Origin: JBGAQP01 sp044220635
GTDB lineage: Bacteria; Pseudomonadota; Gammaproteobacteria; Burkholderiales; Usitatibacteraceae
DNA: 64,000 bases
Reading direction: 5' to 3'
Assembly: GCA_044220635.1 (NCBI GenBank)
Contig: JBGAQP010000014.1
Span: forward strand, 1 to 64,000
Made by a program: the position numbers and the translations under genes. Positions 1-7,491 of this stretch are shown in pieces. Every line of letters starts with the position of its first letter. The first letter of the stretch is position 1. The notes below the pieces were generated by a model. The model ran no database searches and had not been told where the DNA came from. It saw only the letters and a program-made list of their open reading frames with translations.

Positions 1-334
1 CCACGATGCGCTGCGGTCCGAATTCCTGCAGCAGCCCCTGGGTGACCTTGTAGGCGCCCTGGTACTCCGCGACCTCCTCACCCATGACGAAGACGTTCGG
101 ATCGCGGCGCAGCTCTTCGGCCATCGCCTCGTTGAGCGCCTGCCGCACCGTCATTTCGATCATCTCGACGCCTGCCGGCAGGTCCGGGTCGGCCGCGGCC
201 TCGATCTTCGGCGCGGCGGGAGCGGCCGCGGCGGGTGCCGCCGCCGGCGCTTCCGGCTTCTTCTCCTGCGCGAGGGCGGCTCCGCCGAAGGCGAGCGCGG
301 CCGCGAGCGCGATGAAGCTGAGAATTCGTTTCAT
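1..334 (-). CDS. Chimeric ORF: AmtB-type signal peptide joined to pyruvate dehydrogenase E1 beta (partial)
   Basis: The reading frame opens with a Sec signal peptide (MKRILSFIALAAALAFGGA, cleavage after ALA) and an Ala/Pro-rich stretch, exactly as in ammonium transporters encoded after glnK. At about residue 50 it changes to the linker and catalytic start of the E1 beta subunit of pyruvate dehydrogenase: DPDLPAGVEMIEMTVRQALN, then FVMGEEVAEYQGAYKVTQGL. The frame stays open to the window edge. E1 beta is a cytoplasmic thiamine-diphosphate enzyme, and alphaproteobacterial versions normally carry a lipoyl domain before this linker, so a secretion signal makes no functional sense. The start lies 19 bases after glnK, where amtB is expected. 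I think the join is either an assembly chimera through Ala-Pro coding repeats or a real recombination. Family assignment of each half is firm; the fusion being real is doubtful. Confidence 0.7.
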   Translation of the reverse strand, partial: MKRILSFIALAAALAFGGAALAQEKKPEAPAAAPAAAAPAAPKIEAAADPDLPAGVEMIEMTVRQALNEAMAEELRRDPNVFVMGEEVAEYQGAYKVTQGLLQEFGPQRIV

Positions 335-353
335 GGTTCGTTTCCCCTTGGAA

Positions 354-692
354 TCAGAGCGCGTCCGCGCCGGTCTCGCCGGTGCGGATGCGCACGACCT
401 GCTCGAGTTCGAAGACGAAGATCTTCCCGTCGCCGATCTTCCCGGTGTTGGCGCTCTTCTCGATCGCCTCGATCACCTGGTCGAGGATCTCGCTCTTGAT
501 CGCCGCCTCCACCTTGACCTTCGGGAGGAAGTCGACGACGTACTCCGCGCCGCGGTAGAGCTCCGTGTGGCCCTTCTGCCGGCCGAAGCCCTTCACCTCG
601 GTGACCGTGATGCCCTGCACGCCGATCGCCGAGAGCGCCTCGCGGACCTCGTCGAGCTTGAACGGCTTGATGATGGCGGTGACTAGTTTCAT
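354..692 (-). CDS. glnK: PII nitrogen regulatory protein GlnK/GlnB
   Basis: PII signal protein of 112 residues, the family's usual length. It forms trimers that bind ATP/ADP and 2-oxoglutarate and report nitrogen status; GlnK types block the AmtB ammonium channel. Visible hallmarks are the N-terminal MKLVTAIIKPFKLDEVREAL, the T-loop with the uridylylation target Tyr51 (YRGAEYVVDF), and the B-loop TGKIGDGKIFV near residues 83-93. It lies between a TorF-like porin and an ORF that starts like amtB, the standard nitrogen-limitation operon, and shares the sigma-54 promoter and NtrC site upstream of the porin. GlnK rather than GlnB is inferred from this context alone. Confidence 0.95.
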   Translation of the reverse strand: MKLVTAIIKPFKLDEVREALSAIGVQGITVTEVKGFGRQKGHTELYRGAEYVVDFLPKVKVEAAIKSEILDQVIEAIEKSANTGKIGDGKIFVFELEQVVRIRTGETGADAL

Positions 693-737
693 GTTGTCCT
701 CGTGATGGCTGGTTCGCGCTCGCGGCGATGCCGCCGG

Positions 738-1550
738 TCAGAACGTCTTCTTGATGTAGATGACGCCCCGGTCCTTGGCGGTGTTGTAGCCCGTGAGGTC
801 GGTGTAGAAGCCTTCCTTGGCGTTGTTCCCCGAGTAGTACGCGCCGATCTCCGCGCCCTTCATGAAGCCGTCGGGGATCACGTAGGCGAGGCCCACCCTC
901 CAGTCCTCGTAGCTCACTTCCCCGCTGCCGGTGCCGTCGTTGTTGACGTCGAGGATCCCGTAGTGCCCGCTCAGGGTGACGCCGGAGTCGCCGAGCGGAT
1001 AGGCGGCCGAGAGGTCGAGGTACCAGGTGCCGTCCGTGCCCTCGCCGGTGGGCCGGGCGCCGAAGTAGTCGTCGAAGTTGTAGCTGAACTTCGCGCTCAG
1101 CCACTTCCAGCCGATCCCGACGTAGCCTTCGAAGGTATCGGCCTTCGTGATGCCGGGATTGGCCGTGCCCGGGTAGTAGTAGTAGAGAACGCCGATGTCG
1201 TAGGTCCAGTCGTCGCTGCCCGGGAAGGTGCTCTTGAACCCGCCGTAGAAATCCCACTCCAGGCTCGAACGCTGGTACGCGCCGAAGTCCTGGAGCCAGC
1301 TGATGCTCGAGGCCCAGGTGCCGGCATAGAAGCCGCTCGAATGGGCGTAGTCGAACCCGCCTTGGAGGGCAGGCTTGCCGGCCGTCTGCGAGATGCCCCG
1401 GAAGAGGTACTCGCTGTAGAGGCCCACGTTGCCGGTGAAGGTGTGCTCGGGCGCGGCGGCCGGCGCGGCGGTCTGGGCCTGCGCGACCGAGGCGGAGAAT
1501 GCGGCGCTCGCGATCCCGGCGGCAAGAAGGGCTTTGGTCGGGTTTCTCAT
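738..1550 (-). CDS. TorF family putative porin
   Basis: Outer-membrane beta-barrel protein of 270 residues. The ATG chosen is preceded by an AAAGGA ribosome site and followed by a clear Sec signal peptide (MRNPTKALLAAGIASAAFSA, cleavage near AQA); the in-frame extension upstream runs through the promoter and is not used. The mature part shows alternating aromatic strands, such as NVGLYSEYLFRGISQT near the N terminus, and ends in a terminal Phe (IYIKKTF) as expected for BamA-inserted barrels. This family commonly precedes glnK-amtB in betaproteobacteria and is presumed to help ammonium or other nitrogen compounds cross the outer membrane; that role is inference. First gene of a nitrogen-regulated operon. 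Confidence 0.88.
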   Translation of the reverse strand: MRNPTKALLAAGIASAAFSASVAQAQTAAPAAAPEHTFTGNVGLYSEYLFRGISQTAGKPALQGGFDYAHSSGFYAGTWASSISWLQDFGAYQRSSLEWDFYGGFKSTFPGSDDWTYDIGVLYYYYPGTANPGITKADTFEGYVGIGWKWLSAKFSYNFDDYFGARPTGEGTDGTWYLDLSAAYPLGDSGVTLSGHYGILDVNNDGTGSGEVSYEDWRVGLAYVIPDGFMKGAEIGAYYSGNNAKEGFYTDLTGYNTAKDRGVIYIKKTF

Positions 1551-1598
1551 AATTGGTATCCTTTGCGGGTTGGAAAATGAGTGCTCCGCCGGATGGTT

Positions 1599-1614
1599 AG
1601 CAGCAAGCGTGCCA
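1599..1614 (-). promoter_or_regulatory. Sigma-54 promoter of the porin-glnK operon
   Basis: On the minus strand the sequence is TGGCACGCTTGCTGCT. It matches the RpoN consensus TGGCAC-N5-TTGCW with one mismatch, and the GG and GC dinucleotides are exactly 10 bases apart. It ends 48 bases before the porin start codon, giving a predicted leader of roughly 35-40 bases. Confidence 0.85.
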
Positions 1615-1706
1615 AGCCGCTTGATCCTGCAAGTCATTGTTACTGAATGATTTCCTAATGCCACCCGGGCGGCGCGCACCGGGACGGAACTCCCCCCGGG
1701 GGCTTC

Positions 1707-1721
1707 GCACCAAAACAGTGC
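1707..1721 (-). promoter_or_regulatory. NtrC enhancer site
   Basis: GCACCAAAACAGTGC is a near-perfect dyad fitting the NtrC-type GCACC-N5-GGTGC pattern. It sits about 100 bases upstream of the sigma-54 promoter, a normal enhancer distance. Together with that promoter it predicts induction under nitrogen limitation. Confidence 0.75.
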
Positions 1722-1766
1722 GATTGCGTCCGGGCGGTCAACGCGAAGGCCCTGCCGGGGATTGAG

Positions 1767-2012
1767 ATGAACGACAGACTCTTGAGCGAACTGAGCGCGA
1801 GGCTCGCGGAAATCGCGGCGGCCAACCCCGCGAAGGACCTGGAAAGGAACTTCCGCGGAATGCTCTCGGGCGCGTTCGCGCGCCTCGATCTCGTGACCCG
1901 CGAGGAATACGACGTCCAGGCCCAGGTGCTCGCCCGCGCCCGCGAAAAGCTCGCGGCGCTGGAAGCGCGCGTGGCCGAGCTCGAAGCGCGCCGCGCACCG
2001 CCCGGGGCCTAG
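1767..2012 (+). CDS. ubiK: Ubiquinone biosynthesis accessory factor UbiK
   Basis: Protein of 81 residues with the BMFP/YqiC pattern: an N-terminal amphipathic helix (MNDRLLSELSARLAEI), the conserved PAKDLERNFRGMLSGAFARLDLVTREEYDVQ core with Phe and Arg in the usual places (residues about 20-50), and a C-terminal coiled coil (LAALEARVAELEAR). UbiK assists aerobic ubiquinone assembly in the UbiJ-UbiK complex. Length and motif order match the family. It is transcribed towards comM, 59 bases away; ubiK next to comM is common in proteobacteria. Its start is 45 bases beyond the NtrC site of the divergent operon. Confidence 0.9.
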   Translation: MNDRLLSELSARLAEIAAANPAKDLERNFRGMLSGAFARLDLVTREEYDVQAQVLARAREKLAALEARVAELEARRAPPGA

Positions 2013-2071
2013 CCCCGAGCCGGCCCCTCCCCGGCCCGCTCGGGCCCCTACGGGGAGGAAAGGGAAGGCCG

Positions 2072-3559
2072 GTGTCCCTCGCCGTCGTCTACAGCCGCGG
2101 CCTCGCGGGGCTCGAAGCGCCGCTCGTGCGCGTCGAGGCCCATGTCGCGGGCGGCCTGCCGGGGTTCCACATCGTGGGATTGCCCGAGACCGAGGTGAAG
2201 GAATCGCGCGACCGCGTGCGCGCGGCGCTCGCCACCGCGCGCTTCTCGTTCCCGGCGGGGCGGGTCACGGTCAACCTTTCGCCCGCGGACCTGCCGAAGG
2301 AAAGCGGCCGCTTCGACCTGCCCATCGCGCTCGGCATCCTCGCGGCCACGGGCCAGGTGCCCTCGGCGCACCTCGCGGACCACGAATTCGCGGGCGAGCT
2401 CGCGCTCTCCGGCGAGCTCCGCCCCATCCGCGGCGCGCTCGCGATGGCCTTCGGGGCGCTCCGGGACGGCCGCGCGTTCGTGCTGCCCGAATCCGTGGCG
2501 CACGAGGCGGGCCTCGCCCGCGATGCGACGATCCGCCCGGCGCGGACACTCCTCGAGGTGTGCGCGCACCTCGCCGGCACGCAGCCGCTCCCGCGTCTGG
2601 AGAATGCGGCGCCGCGCGCCGATCCCGGCTATCCGGACCTCGCCGACGTGCGCGGCCAGGCGTTCGCGCGCCGCGCGCTCGAGGTCGCCGCCGCGGGCGG
2701 GCACTCCGTGCTGCTCGTCGGGCCCCCGGGCACGGGCAAGACCATGCTGGCGCAGCGCTTCCCCGGCATCCTCCCGCCCCTCGCCGAGGAGGAAGCGCTG
2801 GAAGCGGCCGCGGTGCAGAGCCTCGCGAGCGCGGGCCTGCGCCCCGAGCGCTTCGCCGTGCGCGCCTTCCGCGCGCCGCACCACAGCGCTTCGGCCGTGG
2901 CCCTGGTGGGCGGCGGCTCGCCCCCGCGCCCCGGCGAGATCTCGCTCGCGCACCACGGCGTGCTCTTCCTCGACGAGCTGCCGGAGTTCAGCCGCGCGGT
3001 CCTCGAGGCGCTGCGCGAGCCGCTCGAGAGCGGGCGCATCACGGTGTCGCGCGCCGCGCGGCAGGCGGAGTTCCCCGCACGCTTCCAGCTGGTCGCCGCG
3101 ATGAACCCCTGCAAGTGCGGCTACCTGGGACACCACTCCGGAAGATGCCGGTGCACGCCCGATCAGGTTGCGCAGTACCGGTCGCGCATATCGGGCCCGC
3201 TCATGGACCGCATCGACTTGCACGTCGAGGTGCCGGCACTGCCTGAGTCAGAACTACTGTCGAACGCGAATGGCGAGTCGTCGCGTGTCGTTCGGGAACG
3301 AGTAGTTCGTGCATACGCCACTCAAATGCGTCGACAAAGCAAAGTGAATGCGCGGCTTGAGAGCAATGAAGTGACCCGTGTCGCTGCAATCACTCCGCGC
3401 GCTCGCGATATGCTCTCGAAGGCAACGGCTCGGCAGATGCTTTCCGCTCGAAGTCACCATCGAGTGATGAAAATTGCGCGCACCATCGCCGATCTTGCGT
3501 CATCGGATTCGCTAGAAGAAGAACACGTCGCTGAAGCGATTCGATACCGTTCACTTTAG
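2072..3559 (+). CDS. comM: ComM/YifB AAA+ helicase (hybrid gene with replaced 3' end)
   Basis: Mg-chelatase-like AAA+ protein of 495 residues, normal for ComM, the hexameric helicase that extends branch migration during natural transformation. GTG start behind GGAGGAAAGGG. Order: N-terminal Lon-like fold (SLAVVYSRGLAGLEAPLVRV), Walker A GPPGTGKT near residue 220, Walker B VLFLDELPEF, the NPC-x-CGY zinc-like motif near residues 345-350, and a C-terminal domain. Up to the codons for Asn-Pro-Cys (3104-3112) the codon choice matches the surrounding genome; after that the third positions become clearly more A/T-rich and the sequence diverges, although it stays ComM-like to the stop. The displaced native 3' end is at 9762-10244. 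The hybrid looks intact and probably functional. Confidence 0.93.
   Translation: MSLAVVYSRGLAGLEAPLVRVEAHVAGGLPGFHIVGLPETEVKESRDRVRAALATARFSFPAGRVTVNLSPADLPKESGRFDLPIALGILAATGQVPSAHLADHEFAGELALSGELRPIRGALAMAFGALRDGRAFVLPESVAHEAGLARDATIRPARTLLEVCAHLAGTQPLPRLENAAPRADPGYPDLADVRGQAFARRALEVAAAGGHSVLLVGPPGTGKTMLAQRFPGILPPLAEEEALEAAAVQSLASAGLRPERFAVRAFRAPHHSASAVALVGGGSPPRPGEISLAHHGVLFLDELPEFSRAVLEALREPLESGRITVSRAARQAEFPARFQLVAAMNPCKCGYLGHHSGRCRCTPDQVAQYRSRISGPLMDRIDLHVEVPALPESELLSNANGESSRVVRERVVRAYATQMRRQSKVNARLESNEVTRVAAITPRARDMLSKATARQMLSARSHHRVMKIARTIADLASSDSLEEEHVAEAIRYRSL
3107..3112 (+). repeat. Left 6-bp direct repeat (candidate att core)
   Basis: CCCTGC, codons Pro-Cys of comM. The same six bases occur at the right junction (9762-9767). 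The repeat is short and could be chance microhomology. Confidence 0.45.
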
Positions 3560-3796
3560 GATCACGCCTACGTCTCTCGTACCAGCTAGACGCATAGGGA
3601 CCTCGACTTCCAATTTCGTCCGAACTCTCCTGCTTGCCGGAGCCAGGGACACGGGCTGTAGTTCGGTCAGTGCATGCGGCAATACTATGAAAGCCGTACC
3701 AAATGGGCTAACCGTGACTTTGGCGGTGTCCGTTCCGGCCCATGCGGCACAAGTTGTGACACGCGCGCAGGGACGGTCCCCGCAATTCGGACGCCG

Positions 3797-4741
3797 TCAC
3801 AACGAAACGACGACCTTACCGAAGTGGGAGCCGCTTTCCATGTGTTTGAAGGCGCGCGCCGCCTCATCGAACGGAAATACACTGTCGATAACGGGCCGGA
3901 TGTCATTGAGGTCGATCGCCCGGTTCATCGCTTCGAACCTGGCTCGCGAGCCCACGGCGATGCCCTGCACACGGACCATCGGACCGATGAGTTGCCTTAG
4001 TGCGATCGTCGCCTCGTAACCTGCGACGAAGCCCACGACCGCGACGAAGCCGCCGAAGGATACGGCGGCCAAGGACTTCGGCAACGTCGACCCTCCGGTT
4101 TCAACGACGATGTCGGCGCCATGTCCATTCGTAAGCTCTTTGGCTGTCTTCTCCCAGTTCTCGTCGGTCCGGTAGTTGAGCAGGTGGTCGGCGCCCATGG
4201 ATTTCATGCGTGCCAGTTTCTCGTCGTTCGAGGACGTGGCGATCACTCTCGCTCCCGCTGCCTTCGCGAACTGCAGCGCGAACAGGGCCACTCCGCCACT
4301 ACCTTGCACGAGCACGGTGTCGCCCGCCTTGACATTTCCTTCGGACAAGGCGGACCAAGCCGTCAAGGCGGCAACTGGCAACGTGGACGCTTCCGCGTCG
4401 GAAAGCGCTTCGGGGACCAGGACCGCGTCGTCCGCTGGCACGACGATGTAGTGCTGCAGCACGCCGTTCAGCGGAGCGCCGAGCGTCTTGATCGCGCGCT
4501 GCTCCGGCGTGGGCAACCCGTCGTGCCATCCTTGCGTGTAGACGGGAGTGACGCGATCGCCCAGTCTAAAGCGAGTGACTTCGCTTCCTACGGCGACCAC
4601 CTCCGCGCATGCATCCGAAGCCGGAACGATGGGTAGCGGCAAGATGGGGATATACGTGCCGGTCAGCACGGCCAGGTCTCGATAGTTCAGGCTTGCCGCG
4701 AGCACCCTCAGCAGAACCTCGCCGCGGCGAGGTGATGGCAC
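3797..4741 (-). CDS. MDR-family zinc-type alcohol dehydrogenase/quinone oxidoreductase, 5' end broken
   Basis: Medium-chain dehydrogenase/reductase using NAD(P)H. It shows the GroES-like domain (GEVLLRVLAASLNYRDL...), the Rossmann motif VQGSGGVALFALQFAKAAGA in the middle, and the C-terminal HMESGSHFGKVVVSL typical of the family's NAD(P)-dependent alcohol dehydrogenase/quinone oxidoreductase branch. Homology continues upstream of the GTG used here (FSLDAFRFVETEV), back to an ATG at 4822 with a good GAGGAG ribosome site. An in-frame TAA at 4787-4789 cuts that version after 11 residues, so only a shortened 314-residue protein from the GTG could be made, lacking about 20 residues of the first strand. 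Last gene of the island operon; probably a decaying gene. Confidence 0.75.
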   Translation of the reverse strand: MPSPRRGEVLLRVLAASLNYRDLAVLTGTYIPILPLPIVPASDACAEVVAVGSEVTRFRLGDRVTPVYTQGWHDGLPTPEQRAIKTLGAPLNGVLQHYIVVPADDAVLVPEALSDAEASTLPVAALTAWSALSEGNVKAGDTVLVQGSGGVALFALQFAKAAGARVIATSSNDEKLARMKSMGADHLLNYRTDENWEKTAKELTNGHGADIVVETGGSTLPKSLAAVSFGGFVAVVGFVAGYEATIALRQLIGPMVRVQGIAVGSRARFEAMNRAIDLNDIRPVIDSVFPFDEAARAFKHMESGSHFGKVVVSL

Positions 4742-4899
4742 TTCGGTCTCGACGAAGCGGAACGCGTCGAGGCTGAAATCCGTAGCTTAGAATGCCTTCA
4801 TCACGTCGGTGAGCTTGCTCATCGTTCTCCTCATATCCCGGCGGCGGCCGCTGCTCTTCTGCGCGGCTTCGGTGCGACATCTGCCACAGATCGTGGTTG

Positions 4900-5211
4900 T
4901 CAGTCGATCAGCACTTCGCAGATGATCATCATTGGTTGCAGATCGGTGAAGTTCGGAATGTCGCCGAGGATTTCCCGCGCATGGGGCGCATAGGCCTCCG
5001 ACATGGCCTCCACCGAATTGAAATACAAATGGCCGAGTGCGATGTACGGAGCCGATGTTCCCGGCGCCCCATAGAGGCCACGCTCGACGCAGAGGCGCTT
5101 CAGGGCGGTGCCTAGGCGGGCCTTCACCATCGGCAGGTGGTTGTCCAGGTAGTACGAGTAATCGAATCGCGCACCTTCTGTGTTCGGGTAGAGCAATGAG
5201 GCCTTGATCAC
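4900..5211 (-). CDS. EthD family protein (dimeric alpha/beta-barrel)
   Basis: Small protein of 103 residues with the EthD signature: MIKASLLYPNTEGARFDYSY followed by YLDNHLPMVKARLG, then a second half rich in Phe and Tyr (YIALGHLYFNSVEAM) and a closing strand QPMMIICEVLID. EthD proteins form ferredoxin-like dimers and accompany monooxygenase or detoxification operons; most have no proven reaction. It is the fifth of six co-directional genes in the island and lies close to the lactonase-like gene. Length is normal for the family. The substrate is unknown. Confidence 0.82.
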   Translation of the reverse strand: MIKASLLYPNTEGARFDYSYYLDNHLPMVKARLGTALKRLCVERGLYGAPGTSAPYIALGHLYFNSVEAMSEAYAPHAREILGDIPNFTDLQPMMIICEVLID

Positions 5212-5256
5212 GTATCGCTCCAGCGTAGTCGAATCTCCGCCTGCAACTTCCGCGCG

Positions 5257-6240
5257 TTACTTCACGCCGCCAAAGCGACGAAGAACTAGACGCATCTTTC
5301 CCGGGTCTTCGTTCTTGCGGTCGGGGGAAAGAACGGGCCCCATGCGCCCTTCGACCGGCCAGAATCCGTTGGACGAGACGACGACGCCCAGTGGTGTCGC
5401 CAGGTTGTCGGCGATCGTCTCGATGCGCGCGTTCGATCCCTCGAGAACGATGGTGTTGATGCGTCCGTGCGTCCCGGCGAAGTCGGGCTCCGCCAGATAG
5501 ATTCGGCCGTCCGGGCCCAGCACGAGGCCGTCCGCATTGGCAAGTGGCCGGGATGTCGTGATCCGGCTGACGGTCGGCACTTTCCCGAACGGATTCGTCA
5601 CGCGAAGAAGCTCTCCGGCGGTGTTTTTCGAGATCAGCAGCGATCCATCGTCGAGCTCGATCACGCCATCGACTCCGAAGCCACCGGCCGGCGGTTCGAA
5701 CGCCGCGTTCCGCACGAGTTCCTCAACCGCATTCGAGCCGGGACGCAGCACCAGCAGTCGTGGCAAGAAGCTATCCGTTACGACCACGGCACCGTTGCGT
5801 GCGAGGACAAGATCGTTGCAAAGCCCTCCGTCAGGAAGCGGAAGGGTCTGCAGGAGCGCTCCCGACTGTAGATCGAATGCCAGAACCGCGGTCGGATGTT
5901 TCCCCGGCGTCCGATGGACGCCAAAGGCGGCCGTGCACGCCCAGAGGCGCGAGCGAACGGAATCGATCTTGATTCCCATCGCGGAGTCGACCTCGGCCTT
6001 TGCAACGTCGATGAAATCACGCGAAGTCCTTTCTCCCGGGGCGAATACCACTATTCGGCCGGTCGTGATGCTTGACACGAAGACACGGCCATCGGGCGCC
6101 ATCGCGGCGCTCCCCGGATGAAATCGGTCCGGGAGCTCGAGCGTCGTCGCTGGTGTGATGGCGGACCGAGCGAAAGCGGCGCCAGCCCCGAGGATCAGGC
6201 AGAAAGCCGCTGCAAAGCTGACTCGTAATCCCTTTCCCAT
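5257..6240 (-). CDS. Exported SMP-30/gluconolactonase-like beta-propeller protein
   Basis: Protein of 327 residues with a Sec signal peptide (VSFAAAFCLILGAGAAFA, cleavage before RSAITPA). The remainder is a six-bladed propeller typical of the SMP-30/gluconolactonase/LRE superfamily, with repeated blades of the form GRVFVSSITTGRIVVF, GLCNDLVLARNGAVVVTDS, GVDGVIELDDGSLLISKN and GLVLGPDGRIYLAEP. The Asn-Asp (CNDL) and Asp at blade turns fit the divalent-metal site of the family. Such enzymes hydrolyse lactones in the periplasm; the specific substrate cannot be read from sequence. It lies in the island operon between an ABM protein and an EthD protein, suggesting an oxidised cyclic compound as substrate (inference). 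Confidence 0.78.
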   Translation of the reverse strand: MGKGLRVSFAAAFCLILGAGAAFARSAITPATTLELPDRFHPGSAAMAPDGRVFVSSITTGRIVVFAPGERTSRDFIDVAKAEVDSAMGIKIDSVRSRLWACTAAFGVHRTPGKHPTAVLAFDLQSGALLQTLPLPDGGLCNDLVLARNGAVVVTDSFLPRLLVLRPGSNAVEELVRNAAFEPPAGGFGVDGVIELDDGSLLISKNTAGELLRVTNPFGKVPTVSRITTSRPLANADGLVLGPDGRIYLAEPDFAGTHGRINTIVLEGSNARIETIADNLATPLGVVVSSNGFWPVEGRMGPVLSPDRKNEDPGKMRLVLRRFGGVK

Positions 6241-6271
6241 GTTAGTTCTCCTTGAGTTGCTTCACGCTGGC

Positions 6272-6733
6272 TCAACGGCACTCTGCGAGTGACGTGGGGT
6301 CGGTGGTCGCCGGGGCAGTGCGGGCCTGCGGCTGAAGATCCTGGACGAAGCGCAAGCCGCCTTCGGAAAGCGGACGAGCCAGGTTTCGCTCGAACATCGA
6401 GAACAGTGCGACAGTGTACGGACGGGCGAAGTGGCTCTTCACCGCAATGTCGTCGCGCCAGATCTCGTAGAGCACGTAGCTACGCTCTGCGCCAAGGATC
6501 TTGTGGACGTTGAAGGTGACGTTACCGGGTTCCAGTCGCGAGCAGGTCACCGAGCGGCGGAAGACCTTTTCGAATTCGGCTTCGGCGCCAGACTTCACCT
6601 CAAAATTGACGACGAGCGTCACTTCGCCGTTCGGGCTTGGCTGAAGTGCAACCTGCGCAAATGCTGTCGGCGACGAAATGAAAGCAGTAGCCGCAACCAA
6701 CGTACCGAGGACATGCCTCTTGAGGCTATTCAT
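6272..6733 (-). CDS. Exported antibiotic biosynthesis monooxygenase (ABM)-type protein
   Basis: Protein of 153 residues with a signal peptide (MNSLKRHVLGTLVAATAFIS, cleavage near AFA) followed by an ABM ferredoxin-like fold: EVTLVVNFEVKSGAEAEFEK, CSRLEPGNVTFNVHK, YVLYEIWRDDIAVKSHFARP. ABM domains act as cofactor-free monooxygenases or as accessory dimers; the export signal is less common. The start codon overlaps the stop of the upstream oxidoreductase (ATGA), which fixes the start and implies translational coupling. Its catalytic role is not established. Confidence 0.82.
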   Translation of the reverse strand: MNSLKRHVLGTLVAATAFISSPTAFAQVALQPSPNGEVTLVVNFEVKSGAEAEFEKVFRRSVTCSRLEPGNVTFNVHKILGAERSYVLYEIWRDDIAVKSHFARPYTVALFSMFERNLARPLSEGGLRFVQDLQPQARTAPATTDPTSLAECR

Positions 6734-7467
6734 AGGACGTCTCCATGATGGGCTGAGTGGGACACGGGTTGAGCGATCCGTTGCGGCGAACCGGAGTCCG
6801 CTTTGTTGGCGAATCTGACGGCGGCGAGCACGCTGATCAGGTGGTCTCGCCAGCGCGCCAATTCGGCTGCAAGGGAAACCTCGTGCAGCGATCCCGGGGC
6901 GAAAGCAATGAAGGGCGGCAGCACCTGCATGCCCACGAAACCAAGCGTGCCTCCCTCCACCACGCGCAGCCAGTCTCGCGGCATTCCGGTGCGGTGGGCG
7001 TCGGCGGCCAGCTCGTCCGCGCTGCCGCCCGTGGTCAACGAAACCATCGCGCGCTTGCCGCGCAACAGACCCTGGTCGAACGTGTGCTCGTCGTCGTAGG
7101 CGAAACCGTGGGTGAGTACACGGTCGAACCAGCCCTTCAGCACGGCAGGCACCGAGTACCACCACACCGGAAACTGGAAGATCACTAGATCGGCGTTGGT
7201 CAGCCGCTGCTGCTCGCGCGCGATCTCTTCGACGTAGCCACCCTTTGTCGCCGCCTCGCGTTGCGCCTGCATCAGCGAGAACGCGCGCTCGGCCGATGGC
7301 ACGGCGCACACGTCGCCTGGGCCGGCGGCAGGATTGAATCTTTCGGCGTAGAGGTCACTCACCTCGCTGCTCCAGCCTAGGCGCGCCAGCGAATCGAGGG
7401 CGGTGTCCTTCATCGCCCCGTTGAAGCTGCGCGGCTCGGGGTGCGCGAAGACAATGAGGGCGTGCAT
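6730..7467 (-). CDS. Flavodoxin-fold NAD(P)H:quinone oxidoreductase
   Basis: Member of the NQO1/KefF/MdaB flavodoxin-like family. It begins MHALIVFAHPEPRSFNGAM, the FMN/FAD phosphate-binding start of the family. It continues with LVIFQFPVWWYSVPAVLKGW (flavin-ring loop), then RAMVSLTTGGS and the C-terminal LPPFIAFAPG segment. About 245 residues, slightly longer than KefF. It reduces quinones or azo compounds by two electrons using NAD(P)H. An alternative start 12 bases upstream adds MDAD. Second gene of the island operon, directly after an SDR and coupled to the ABM gene. Confidence 0.87.
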   Translation of the reverse strand: MHALIVFAHPEPRSFNGAMKDTALDSLARLGWSSEVSDLYAERFNPAAGPGDVCAVPSAERAFSLMQAQREAATKGGYVEEIAREQQRLTNADLVIFQFPVWWYSVPAVLKGWFDRVLTHGFAYDDEHTFDQGLLRGKRAMVSLTTGGSADELAADAHRTGMPRDWLRVVEGGTLGFVGMQVLPPFIAFAPGSLHEVSLAAELARWRDHLISVLAAVRFANKADSGSPQRIAQPVSHSAHHGDVL

Positions 7468-7491
7468 GTCCGCATCCAAGCCGGCCAGGCG

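Noticed and set aside
1551..1679. Longer N-terminus for the porin
   Set aside because: The extension contains the sigma-54 promoter and lacks a signal peptide; the ATG at 1550 has a ribosome site and a proper signal sequence.
3674..4019. Two plus-strand ORFs of about 110 residues at the left of the island
   Set aside because: They lie mostly opposite the dehydrogenase C-terminal coding region and show no domain; the apparent signal-like start is not followed by a folded-protein pattern.
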